DNA from: Candidatus Scybalocola faecigallinarum
GTDB lineage: Bacteria; Bacillota; Clostridia; Lachnospirales; Lachnospiraceae
Length of the DNA stretch: 35,327 nucleotides
NCBI GenBank assembly: GCA_018711005.1
Contig: DVIT01000057.1
Location: forward strand, 1 to 35,327
Direction of reading: 5' to 3'
Under the pieces are notes generated by a model, which worked only from the letters and a program-made list of their open reading frames with translations, had not been told where the DNA came from and did no database searches. Shown one piece after another: positions 15,902-23,341 of this stretch (position 1 is its first letter; the number at the start of each line of letters is the position of its first letter). Both the position numbers and the translations under genes were made by a program.

Positions 15902-17056
15902 TTACTTTTCCTTTTTGTAGCGTTCTGCCATTTTCTCAAGGCTTACCTGCTCTACCAGAGGTGCTTTCCCATAGGAACCAAACTCTACGATCAATGTGCC
16001 GATAGCCTCTTTCACACCCATTTCAACAGCTGACATAAGGCTGGCCACATCCTCATCCGGAATATTTCCGTACATAACGGTATCCATAATCGGAGGGAAG
16101 AAAGCTCTTGGATCAAACTGCTCCTTCTTTTCTTCCAGTAAACGGTAAACGCCTCCAATGGATGGGCTGTTTTGTTTATCCGGATGATTTTTAAAATACT
16201 CCTTCATGTTTCTTGTAACTGCCAGACGGATATCCGTATCCACATTGATCTTGCCAATACCACAGGGGATTGCAGCCTTTAACTCGTCAATGGAAATACC
16301 ATGGGCATTCTGAATATTCCCACCCAGGGCATTAATCTCATCCACAATGTATCGCGGCACTGTAGAGGAGCCATGAGAAACAAGAACGCCAAAAATGTTT
16401 TCATGCATCATGCACTCTTTAATAGCAATAGGGATCTCCCTGCGCAGCTTTACATCTTTTCCTTTAGAAGCGCCATGCATTGTACCGTAGGATATGGCCA
16501 ATGCGTCGCAGCCTGTTTTTTTGAAAAACTCCACAGCCTTTAAAGGATTCGTATATGTAGAATTTGACGCAAAAACATGATCCTCCACGCCGGCTAATAC
16601 ACCCAGCTCGCCTTCCACAGAGACGCCTCTGGCATGGGCGTACTTAACAACCTCCCGAGTCAGCTCTACATTTTCATCAAAAGGAAGGGATGAACCATCA
16701 ATCATGACTGATGTATATCCGCCCTCGATCGCTGCTTTACAGGAATCAAAATCCCGGCCATGATCCAGGTGCAAAACTACAGGGATCGGTGAATCCTTAG
16801 CAAATTTTTTAACCGCATCTGCAATATTTCTGGCACCGATTTTTTTATCCTCCAGCGTTGCATTCTGGAAATCGGTCCGTCCGCCCATAAATCCGTTTGC
16901 AAGATCAGCTCCCTGCAAAATAGCTGCCGAACGGAACATTTCATGAACCTGGATCGCCGCTTTTGCCTGGGCAACAGCATTTACATTAAACGCACCCTGG
17001 GCAAAATGATATTTGTCTACAGTTTCCAACAATGGCCTTAATGGGATCAACGGCAT
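15902..17056 (-). CDS. Class II (zinc) ketose-bisphosphate aldolase family protein
   Basis: This 384-aa protein is a class II aldolase, which cleaves a ketose 1-phosphate or bisphosphate to DHAP and an aldehyde. Zinc and catalytic residues are visible: LHLDHG (Asp98, His99), GELGVLAGVED, GTMHGASKG (His194) and VLVSHGSSTVP (His228). The DHAP (C1-phosphate) site KINVDTDIR (269-277) and the GSS after His228 are conserved. It is longer than the usual 285-360 residues, with an insertion after His228 (about 235-252). The residue usually binding the second phosphate is not obviously kept, but families differ there. AGGAGG precedes the ATG, and it lies 73 bases after nagA. In context it would split the C1-phosphorylated C6-modified ketose. 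Confidence 0.85.
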   Translation of the reverse strand: MPLIPLRPLLETVDKYHFAQGAFNVNAVAQAKAAIQVHEMFRSAAILQGADLANGFMGGRTDFQNATLEDKKIGARNIADAVKKFAKDSPIPVVLHLDHGRDFDSCKAAIEGGYTSVMIDGSSLPFDENVELTREVVKYAHARGVSVEGELGVLAGVEDHVFASNSTYTNPLKAVEFFKKTGCDALAISYGTMHGASKGKDVKLRREIPIAIKECMMHENIFGVLVSHGSSTVPRYIVDEINALGGNIQNAHGISIDELKAAIPCGIGKINVDTDIRLAVTRNMKEYFKNHPDKQNSPSIGGVYRLLEEKKEQFDPRAFFPPIMDTVMYGNIPDEDVASLMSAVEMGVKEAIGTLIVEFGSYGKAPLVEQVSLEKMAERYKKEK

Positions 17057-17129
17057 AATTACTCCTCCTCATACAATAATCTTCGTTTTAAATGATGCAG
17101 GAAATGAAAACCTGTCGGCTCCGGCATCC

Positions 17130-18272
17130 TTAAACGATCTTATTTCCTTTTACAAAAGTATCTTTTACATTATACGCTTCATCTAAAATAACAACGTCTG
17201 CATCCTTTCCGGGCTCCAGGCTTCCAATAGTCTTATCCAGGCCGACAACTCTCGCCGGATTTATAGTCAGCACAGGAAGGATCTGGTCAAGGGTTTTTCC
17301 TGTAAATTTAATTAAATTTTTCAGTGCCTGACCTGTGGTCAGCGTGCTTCCTGCTCTTGTACCATCCTTCAGCTTTGCATCCCCGTCCACAACAACAACA
17401 TCGTTTACACCAAGCTTATATTCTCCGTCCGGCAATCCCGCTGCCATAATAGAATCCGTAATGGCAACCATCCGGTCAATGCCTTTCATTTTCAGCAGGA
17501 ACCGTACCGTTCCGGGGTGAAGATGCCGCCCGTCACAAATCGCTTCGCAATAAACATCCGACTCAAGAACAGCACCCATAATAGCCGGCGCATGCTGGTG
17601 AAGCAGCCGCATGGCGTTCATAACATGGGTACCTGCGACGGCACCCTGATCAATACACTTCCATGCAGTTTCATAATCTGCCCCGGAATGGCCGATAGCC
17701 ACTGCGATCCCCAGGGCCTTAATCTGAGGAATGGCCTCCGGCACTCCAAAAACCTCCGGAGAAACCGTCATATAGCGGATATTCCCGCAGGCAGCCTCCT
17801 GGTACTCTCTCACCAGAGCCACATCCGCTGTACGAAGAAGATATTCCGGCATGGCGCCTTTATATTCCGGAGCCAGAAAGGGGCCTTCAAGATGAATCCC
17901 CGCCAGATCCGCGCAATTTTTATGATTCCTCTTATGAGCAAGGGCTTCTCCAATGCTGTACAAGGTTTGCTCACGGGTATCTGTTAATATAGAACACAGC
18001 CAGGAAGTGGTTCCCTGGGTTGCAAAAAAATGTCCGATTTTTTCAAAATCCCGGCAGGATGCCCCATTTACATCAGCCCCAAATCCCCCATGGGTATGAA
18101 TGTCTACAAAGCCAGGAACGACATAGGCTCCTGATGCATCGTATACTTCATCACCGCTGCCCGGTGTACCCTGAGGATAAAATCCGCAGATTTTCCCGTC
18201 TTCCAAAAGCAGATCCGTCTCCTGCAGCTTGCCGGATATATATACCCGGCCCCCTTTGATCCAAGTTCTCAT
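17130..18272 (-). CDS. N-acetylglucosamine-6-phosphate deacetylase-like amidohydrolase
   Basis: This 380-aa metal-dependent amidohydrolase of the NagA family removes the N-acetyl group from an amino sugar. Metal and catalytic motifs are present: DIHTHGG (57-63), HLEGPF with Glu129, GHSGA with His195, THVMNAM with His216, DGRH with His250, and the catalytic Asp273 in TDS. The deviation is the phosphate arginine. NagA enzymes carry HREPG after NAM (E. coli Arg227); here it reads H-Q-H227-A-P-A. This suggests the substrate lacks a normal 6-phosphate. It starts 3 bases after the nagB-like stop, with GGAGG inside that gene's end, so the two are coupled. Divergent NagA acting on a phosphorylated sugar remains possible. 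Confidence 0.85.
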   Translation of the reverse strand: MRTWIKGGRVYISGKLQETDLLLEDGKICGFYPQGTPGSGDEVYDASGAYVVPGFVDIHTHGGFGADVNGASCRDFEKIGHFFATQGTTSWLCSILTDTREQTLYSIGEALAHKRNHKNCADLAGIHLEGPFLAPEYKGAMPEYLLRTADVALVREYQEAACGNIRYMTVSPEVFGVPEAIPQIKALGIAVAIGHSGADYETAWKCIDQGAVAGTHVMNAMRLLHQHAPAIMGAVLESDVYCEAICDGRHLHPGTVRFLLKMKGIDRMVAITDSIMAAGLPDGEYKLGVNDVVVVDGDAKLKDGTRAGSTLTTGQALKNLIKFTGKTLDQILPVLTINPARVVGLDKTIGSLEPGKDADVVILDEAYNVKDTFVKGNKIV

Positions 18273-18275
18273 CCG

Positions 18276-19100
18276 TTAATCCTCCAGTGCAGCCACATAC
18301 TCCGTTGTTTTTAAATTAATGTCCGGATGAGATGTCAGCAGTGAAACAGGAAAATCGGTTGAAGCCTCGCCATAAGCCGCCCGGCGTACAACAGCTCTGT
18401 GCCAGTTTCTGAAGCATCCAAGACGAATCTTTCTTGCATGGGAAATCTCATCCATACCGATAGTCACGCAGTAATGGGGCATATCCTCTAAAGCTCCGTT
18501 AAAATCACCAATAGCATTGGCCGTCCTGGTTTCTTTTGTAATTTCCAGGACACGGGTTTTCTGAGCCAGGAATTCCTCCGGTGACAAAGACGGATCTGCC
18601 TCATTAAAAGCCACATGGCCGTTAATACCAATACCACCAAAACAAATATCCACACCACCAAGCTTTTCGATCAGTTCAGGGATCGCTTCCACATTGGCCG
18701 GATCCGGAAATACCCTCTGTTCCGGAGGCATGATCAGCGACGGATCGATCTTATCATAAACCGCACGCTGCATAAATCCCCGGAAACTTAACGGATGATC
18801 CACAGGCACCCACTGCTTATTATCATCCAGATATTCGTCCATATTGATAAACCACACATTTTTCAGATCCACTTTCTGTGAATTAACCATGTCCACAAAA
18901 TATGGATACTGCCCCACAGGCCCTACCGGACAAATATATACCGTCCTTTTGCCTGCCTCATTATTCTTTTGGATCTCATGAACCATCTCCTGGGCGATGG
19001 ACGCAAAAACCTGAGCCGTATCTTCCATTACAATAATGGGAAATTTTGGTCCGCTGCCCAAAAGCTGTTCCTTTGTGTACTCATAATACGCGTGTCTCAT
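18276..19100 (-). CDS. Glucosamine-6-phosphate deaminase/isomerase-like protein with a remodelled phosphate pocket
   Basis: This 274-aa member of the NagB/GNPDA family keeps the scaffold motifs FINMDEY (catalytic Asp88) and GIGINGHVAFNE (His162, Glu167). It differs from true NagB in the substrate pocket. The phosphate loop T-G-[GS]-[ST]-P is replaced by PVGPVGQ (58-64). The R172 equivalent (ANSRFF) is Ile197 (ANAIGDF), and the K208 equivalent (GSQK) is His234 (RNWH). The ring-opening Asp141 is Asn160. All three phosphate anchors being lost while the base stays argues for a non-phosphorylated amino-sugar analogue. The ATG at 19100 is chosen because GGGGAGG is 9 bases upstream. It is the first gene of the transcript. 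Confidence 0.8.
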   Translation of the reverse strand: MRHAYYEYTKEQLLGSGPKFPIIVMEDTAQVFASIAQEMVHEIQKNNEAGKRTVYICPVGPVGQYPYFVDMVNSQKVDLKNVWFINMDEYLDDNKQWVPVDHPLSFRGFMQRAVYDKIDPSLIMPPEQRVFPDPANVEAIPELIEKLGGVDICFGGIGINGHVAFNEADPSLSPEEFLAQKTRVLEITKETRTANAIGDFNGALEDMPHYCVTIGMDEISHARKIRLGCFRNWHRAVVRRAAYGEASTDFPVSLLTSHPDINLKTTEYVAALED

Positions 19101-19136
19101 AAATACCATCCTCCCCTAATCTTAAATTATAATTTG

Positions 19137-19165
19137 ATTATACGCTGTAACGGTTGTTAATTCAA
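19137..19165 (-). promoter_or_regulatory. Promoter of the nagB-nagA-aldolase transcript
   Basis: On the minus strand a -35 TTGAAT (19165-19160) and a perfect -10 TATAAT (19142-19137) are 17 bases apart, about 35 bases before the start codon. Confidence 0.72.
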
Positions 19166-19206
19166 TAATCCGACTTCAAATTTTTGCGTATTTTTTCGTT
19201 TATTTA

Positions 19207-19220
19207 GGCAAACGTTATCC
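19207..19220. promoter_or_regulatory. LacI-family operator in the divergent lacI/nagB region
   Basis: GGCAAACGTTATCC is a CG-centred imperfect palindrome whose left half and flank (TTTAGGCAAACG) are identical to the site at 15589. It is 9 bases upstream of the lacI -35 and about 41 bases upstream of the nagB-like -35. It fits control of both directions by the adjacent regulator. Confidence 0.68.
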
Positions 19221-19229
19221 TTCTTTCTA

Positions 19230-19258
19230 TTGCTATTTTATCCAATCTTTTTTATAAT
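19230..19258 (+). promoter_or_regulatory. Promoter of the lacI-type regulator
   Basis: A -35 TTGCTA (19230-19235) and a perfect -10 TATAAT (19253-19258) are 17 bases apart. The leader is about 35 bases. Confidence 0.68.
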
Positions 19259-19299
19259 AAATGTAGATCCAATCAATCCAAGAAACAGGAGGTTTTCCC

Positions 19300-20340
19300 A
19301 TGACACTAAAAGAAATTGCCCAGGAAGCTAATGTTTCCATTTCCACTGTTTCCCGGGTGATCAATCAAAAAAAACCTAATGCCGCCAGTCCTGAAGTTGC
19401 CGAAAGGATCTGGGAAATCGTACGCAGAAACGGCTATATTCCCAACCGCACAGCTCAGGATCTTAAATCAGGTCATTCTGATGAAATAAAAAAGGTTGAG
19501 CCTAAAACCGTTGCAATTATTTATGCACGTACAGATTCTATGGCTACGGATTTCTTCTTTTCCAATATTGCCAAGGCCATCGAACAGGAGCTTTTTAAAA
19601 GCAACTATTATCTGAAGTATTCTTTTACCGCCCTTGATTTTTCAAAACAAACGACGGTCAGCCATATTTCTTCTCTGGATGTGGACGGGATCGTCGTATT
19701 AGGACGATACGAAAAAACACTTTTTAATTTTCTTTCCCAGCAGCATAAGGCTGTCATGTACGTAGGACTAAATCCATGCGACCATAAATTTGACCAGGTC
19801 ATTTGCTGCGGAGGCGACATTGCCCGGGCTGCCGTTCATTATCTTTATGAACTTGGCCATCGGAAGATCGGCTATATTGGCGCCCAGGACAATGAGATCC
19901 GTTTTAAAGGATATAAACAGGCCCTTGAAAAACTTGGTCTTACCTTCCGCCAGAGAAATACTGTCAACGTCCGTCAGACGGCAGACGGCGGCTATAAAGC
20001 AGCCAACATGCTCATGGACTTAGGCTCCGACATTACGGCAGTTTTTTGTGCTAATGACAATACCGCCATTGGCGCTATGCGGGCATTTAAGGAACGCGGC
20101 CTTAAGATCCCCGAGGACATTTCCGTCATTGGTGTTGATGATATTGAAACCGACCAGTATCTGACGCCTATGCTCACCAGTATCCATATTCCCCTGGAAG
20201 ATTTAGGCAAATGGGCGGCCCATATTATGATCGACCGTTTAAAGAGCGGGCACAATCTTCCGGTAAAAACAATCCTTCCTTTCTATATAGCAAAAAGGGA
20301 CAGCTGTGCCAGCCCTAAGCCGTCAAGCCATCCCCTTTAA
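19300..20340 (+). CDS. LacI/GalR family transcriptional regulator of the sugar cluster
   Basis: This 346-aa regulator has the LacI helix-turn-helix at its N-terminus (TLKEIAQEANVSISTVSRVIN, residues 2-22, in the family's usual form) and a hinge helix at about 47-57 (NRTAQDLKSG). A periplasmic-binding-like effector domain follows (VDGIVVLGR, YELGHRKIGYIG, FCANDNTAIGAMRAFKERGLKIPEDISVIGVDD). GGAGG lies 7 bases upstream. It is divergent from the nagB-nagA-aldolase operon and shares an intergenic operator. The same half-site occurs before the transporter operon. The effector is probably the pathway substrate or an intermediate. Whether it represses or activates is unclear, because both sites sit upstream of a -35. 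Confidence 0.92.
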   Translation: MTLKEIAQEANVSISTVSRVINQKKPNAASPEVAERIWEIVRRNGYIPNRTAQDLKSGHSDEIKKVEPKTVAIIYARTDSMATDFFFSNIAKAIEQELFKSNYYLKYSFTALDFSKQTTVSHISSLDVDGIVVLGRYEKTLFNFLSQQHKAVMYVGLNPCDHKFDQVICCGGDIARAAVHYLYELGHRKIGYIGAQDNEIRFKGYKQALEKLGLTFRQRNTVNVRQTADGGYKAANMLMDLGSDITAVFCANDNTAIGAMRAFKERGLKIPEDISVIGVDDIETDQYLTPMLTSIHIPLEDLGKWAAHIMIDRLKSGHNLPVKTILPFYIAKRDSCASPKPSSHPL

Positions 20341-20369
20341 ATTTAAGCAACAGTTCAGCCAGTAAACTG

Positions 20370-20906
20370 TTACAAATATAATACCCTTTTAAGTCTTGCT
20401 GCCAGACTGGCAGCAAGAAGTATTTTTGCTGCATCGCCAATTAAAAACGGAAAAACACAGATCATCAAAGATGCCCACAAAGGATTTCCTGTAATAACCA
20501 TAAACCAGACCGTTCCAAACGTATAGCATATAACAAGCCCCAGTCCCATGGATACACAGCACACTTTAGTCGAAGCGCCCCACTTCCGGGTGATCATCCC
20601 CACAATCAATGCATCCAGGATATAACCTAAAACATATCCGCCTGTGCTTCCAAACAAAACTCCGGCACCCGCGCCAAAGCCGGCAAAAACCGGAAGCCCG
20701 CACAGCCCCAGGAGCACATAAACAATAATACTCAGCGTACCGTAAACCGGTCCAAGGACAGCACCGCATAAATGGACAGCAAACAGCGCCAGATTCATGG
20801 GAACCATGGGCAGAGGAATCTGAATCTGAGAGCACACGGCTGTTAATGCGGCAAAAAGTGCGCAAGAAACAATAGCCGCTGCAGACAAACGTCGGGATTG
20901 CGCCAT
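20370..20906 (-). CDS. bioY: Biotin ECF transporter S component BioY
   Basis: This 178-aa membrane protein with about six spans belongs to the BioY family, the biotin-binding subunit of an ECF importer. Recognisable segments are AALTAVCSQIQIPLPMVPMNLALFAV, split across the first spans, GPVYGTLSIIVYVLLGLCGLPVF, GFGAGAGVLFGSTGGYVLGY and FLIGDAAKILLAA. The ATG at 20906 is preferred over one five codons upstream because GGAGGTGA lies 5 bases before it. No ECF A/A'/T genes are nearby; they are normally shared and encoded elsewhere. A BirA box overlaps its promoter. Confidence 0.92.
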   Translation of the reverse strand: MAQSRRLSAAAIVSCALFAALTAVCSQIQIPLPMVPMNLALFAVHLCGAVLGPVYGTLSIIVYVLLGLCGLPVFAGFGAGAGVLFGSTGGYVLGYILDALIVGMITRKWGASTKVCCVSMGLGLVICYTFGTVWFMVITGNPLWASLMICVFPFLIGDAAKILLAASLAARLKRVLYL

Positions 20907-20938
20907 AAAACTCACCTCCATATTTTATACATGACCTA

Positions 20939-20967
20939 AGTATAAAATATTGTCCGTCATTTGTCAA
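20939..20967 (-). promoter_or_regulatory. bioY promoter
   Basis: On the minus strand a consensus -35 TTGACA (20967-20962) and -10 TATACT (20944-20939) are 17 bases apart. The -35 lies inside one arm of the BirA box. Confidence 0.8.
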
Positions 20968-20992
20968 CCAGTATTGTGTCTTAGGTTTACAA
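20961..20992. promoter_or_regulatory. BirA (biotin repressor) operator
   Basis: Arms TTGTCAACC (20961-20969) and GGTTTACAA (20984-20992) are separated by 14 bases. This matches the BirA-box form TTGTAAACC-N14/15-GGTTTACAA with one mismatch per pair. Binding of BirA-biotinyl-AMP would cover the -35 and shut off bioY when biotin is plentiful. Confidence 0.85.
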
Positions 20993-21060
20993 TCCACCTT
21001 TCTCAGTCTTCAAAGCCTCAGTTGACAGCCCGGACTTTGAAAAATTCCTCAAACGCATAT

Positions 21061-21085
21061 GGCCCGCACAAAATAAATGCGGGCC
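21061..21085 (-). terminator. Hairpin downstream of the GntR gene
   Basis: An 8-bp GC-rich stem GGCCCGCA (21061-21068) / TGCGGGCC (21078-21085) lies 20 bases past the stop codon of the regulator. The minus-strand U-run is poor (ATATGCGTTTG), so it is only a probable terminator. Confidence 0.5.
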
Positions 21086-21105
21086 GTAAAGACTGCCATA
21101 AAGGC

Positions 21106-21783
21106 TTATTCTTCTGTATTTAACTTTTCCCGGATTACATTGGCCGCAGCATTTTCAATGTGCTGGCTGGCCAGCCGGGCTGCCAGATCCGGATCATGTT
21201 TTTTTATTGCATCCAGTATGGCCTCATGCTCCTCCTGGCATAATACTGCACGCTGGCGGTCTTTTAAGGCGCGGCGGCGCACATTTTGTATATACTCGTG
21301 AAAATCACGGAGCACATGGTTCAAAATAGGGCTGCTGCACGCACGATACAATACTTCATGAAATTTCCCGTCATACTGGTACAGCTGTTCAAAATGCCCA
21401 TGTTCCAGATGATAGCGTGTCATAAACAAGATTTCCTGAGCTTCTTCCAGCTGCTGACGGGTAATATTTTCTGCCGCCCACCGGGCGCAAAGACCTTCAA
21501 GGAGCGCCCGGATCGCATAAATATCTTCCACATCCTTACGTTTAATACTGCTCACATAAGCGCCTTTATTAGGGACCGTATGCACCAGCCCTTCCAGCTC
21601 AAGCTGCCGGATAGCCTCACGCACCGGTGTCCGGCTGACGCCGTACTCCCTGGCAATGGTATTTTCCCTTAATTCTTCATGATCTTTATACTTTCCTGAT
21701 AAAATATCGGTGCGAAGCTGCTTATATACTTTTCCGCGAAGGGAGAGGCTGTCTCCGTCTCCCATCAAATCCAACTGCGTCAT
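21106..21783 (-). CDS. GntR family regulator with FCD effector domain
   Basis: This 225-aa regulator has an N-terminal winged helix (LRTDILSGKYKDHEELRENTIAREYGVSRTPVREAIRQLELEGLV, spread over about 23-67), ending in VPNKGAYVSS. The C-terminal all-helical FCD domain has metal-site residues in YDGKFHEVLY, EEHEAILDAI and SQHIENA. FCD regulators sense carboxylic acids. It is the third gene of the operon with isocitrate dehydrogenase and the probable citrate synthase (18-base gap), so a di- or tricarboxylate effector is reasonable. The ribosome binding site is weak (GGAG 12 bases upstream), suggesting low or coupled expression. Confidence 0.88.
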   Translation of the reverse strand: MTQLDLMGDGDSLSLRGKVYKQLRTDILSGKYKDHEELRENTIAREYGVSRTPVREAIRQLELEGLVHTVPNKGAYVSSIKRKDVEDIYAIRALLEGLCARWAAENITRQQLEEAQEILFMTRYHLEHGHFEQLYQYDGKFHEVLYRACSSPILNHVLRDFHEYIQNVRRRALKDRQRAVLCQEEHEAILDAIKKHDPDLAARLASQHIENAAANVIREKLNTEE

Positions 21784-21801
21784 GTCTCAACAAATCTCCA
21801 T

Positions 21802-23199
21802 TCAATCATGTTCCAACGTTTTATTGCATGCCGTACATGCCCGGTCAATGGCCTCAAGAAGCTCCTCGTCTGTAAGAACAGTCACACGGCCTCCGGCATA
21901 CTCTGAATCCACCCATTCCTTAACATGGGCGACAATAGGATCCGTTTTTTCAATGGCATTTTCGCCCTTAAGTTTAAAATATGTATTAATCCAATGGGCA
22001 ATCCCGGCAAGGCCGGATGTATTGGAAACAGCCACAAGCACCGGCCGGTTAAGGAATTTTTCTGTATCAAAAATATTATAAATTTCTTCATTTTTCAAAA
22101 GGCCGTCGGCATGGATTCCCGCCCTGGTCACATTAAAGTTCTTCCCGACAAACGGCGTCCGGGAAGGGATCTTATAGCCGATCTCTTTTTCATAATACTC
22201 GGCCATTTCCGTGATCACCGTCGTATCCATACCATCCAGTGTCCCCTTTAGCTGGGCATACTCAAAGACCATGGCCTCCAAAGGCGTATTGCCGGTACGC
22301 TCGCCAATACCAAATAGGGAACAGTTAATGCCGCAGGCACCATAAAGCCATGCGGTGGTAGAATTGGTTACTGCCTTATAAAAATCATTGTGTCCATGCC
22401 ATTCGATCATTTCCGAAGGCACACCGGCGTGGGTATGCAGGCCGTAAATAATACCCGGCACACTTCGTGGGATTGCGGCTCCCGTAAAATTCACACCAAA
22501 CCCCATGGTATCGCATGCGCGGATCTTTACCGGGATTCCATACTCCTGTCCCAGTTTTTCAAGCTCCAGACAAAACGGAATCACAAAGCCGTAAATATCC
22601 GACCGGGTAATATCCTCCAGATGGCATCTTGGACGCACGCCGGTTTCCAGACACTCACGGACGATACTTAAATAATGATCCATGGCCTGACGGCGGGACA
22701 TTTTCATTTTATAAAAAATATGGTAATCCGAACAGCTGACCAAAATGCCCGTTTCTTTAATACCCATGGTCTTTACCAGCTCAAAATCCTTTTTATTGGC
22801 ACGGATCCAGGCCGTTACCTCGGGAAATTCATAGCCTCTGGACATACATTCATACGCCGCATCCCGGTCTTTCTTACTGTACAGAAAAAATTCACTTTGA
22901 CGGATAATCCCGTTAGGACCGCCCAGCCGGTGCAGATAATCATACAGTCTTACGATCTGCTCTGTCGTATACGGCGCCCGGGACTGCTGGCCGTCACGAA
23001 AAGTCGTGTCTGTAATCCAGATTTTTTCCGGCATGTTGATGGGAACAACTCTCTGGTTAAACACGATCTTTGGGATCTCATTATATGGGAAAAGATTTCT
23101 GAAAGTATTAGGCTCCTCCACATCCTGCAAAGCATAAAAATGTTCTTCAAAAGCCAGCAGATTATTATGGGGATTCATAACAATATTTGGATTATCCAT
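21802..23199 (-). CDS. Probable (Re)-citrate synthase (isopropylmalate/homocitrate synthase family)
   Basis: This 465-aa protein belongs to the DRE-TIM metallolyase family that condenses acetyl-CoA with a 2-oxoacid. Motifs: DTTFRDGQQSRAPYT (family DTTLRDGEQSPG), a Lys/Arg-rich strand, GLHTHAGVP, and metal-binding WHGHND followed by GIGERTGNTPLEAMVF. There is no LeuA regulatory domain. A leucine-pathway function is unlikely because the gene is immediately downstream of an isocitrate dehydrogenase. The (Re)-citrate synthase of Clostridium kluyveri belongs to this same family, and the pairing supplies 2-oxoglutarate for glutamate in anaerobes lacking a normal citrate synthase. Homocitrate or citramalate synthase are alternatives. 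AAGGAG lies 11 bases upstream. No aconitase is in the window. Confidence 0.72.
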   Translation of the reverse strand: MDNPNIVMNPHNNLLAFEEHFYALQDVEEPNTFRNLFPYNEIPKIVFNQRVVPINMPEKIWITDTTFRDGQQSRAPYTTEQIVRLYDYLHRLGGPNGIIRQSEFFLYSKKDRDAAYECMSRGYEFPEVTAWIRANKKDFELVKTMGIKETGILVSCSDYHIFYKMKMSRRQAMDHYLSIVRECLETGVRPRCHLEDITRSDIYGFVIPFCLELEKLGQEYGIPVKIRACDTMGFGVNFTGAAIPRSVPGIIYGLHTHAGVPSEMIEWHGHNDFYKAVTNSTTAWLYGACGINCSLFGIGERTGNTPLEAMVFEYAQLKGTLDGMDTTVITEMAEYYEKEIGYKIPSRTPFVGKNFNVTRAGIHADGLLKNEEIYNIFDTEKFLNRPVLVAVSNTSGLAGIAHWINTYFKLKGENAIEKTDPIVAHVKEWVDSEYAGGRVTVLTDEELLEAIDRACTACNKTLEHD

Positions 23200-23341
23200 A
23201 GGTGAAACATCTCCTTCGTACCAGTCCTGGCCATGCCAGAAAATTTCTGCAGCCGGCCGTAGCCGTTCATGACATGAACCGTTACAGCCGGATCGCTATG
23301 CACCGGCACCCAATGCCGCAGGGCGCCGGCCGCTTATATTT

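Noticed and set aside
7881-19100. Ordinary GlcNAc catabolism plus glycolysis genes
   Set aside because: Not fully excluded, but there is no kinase or PTS to make GlcNAc-6-phosphate, the importer is of the sulfonate class, and phosphate-binding residues are missing from four paralogs at once.
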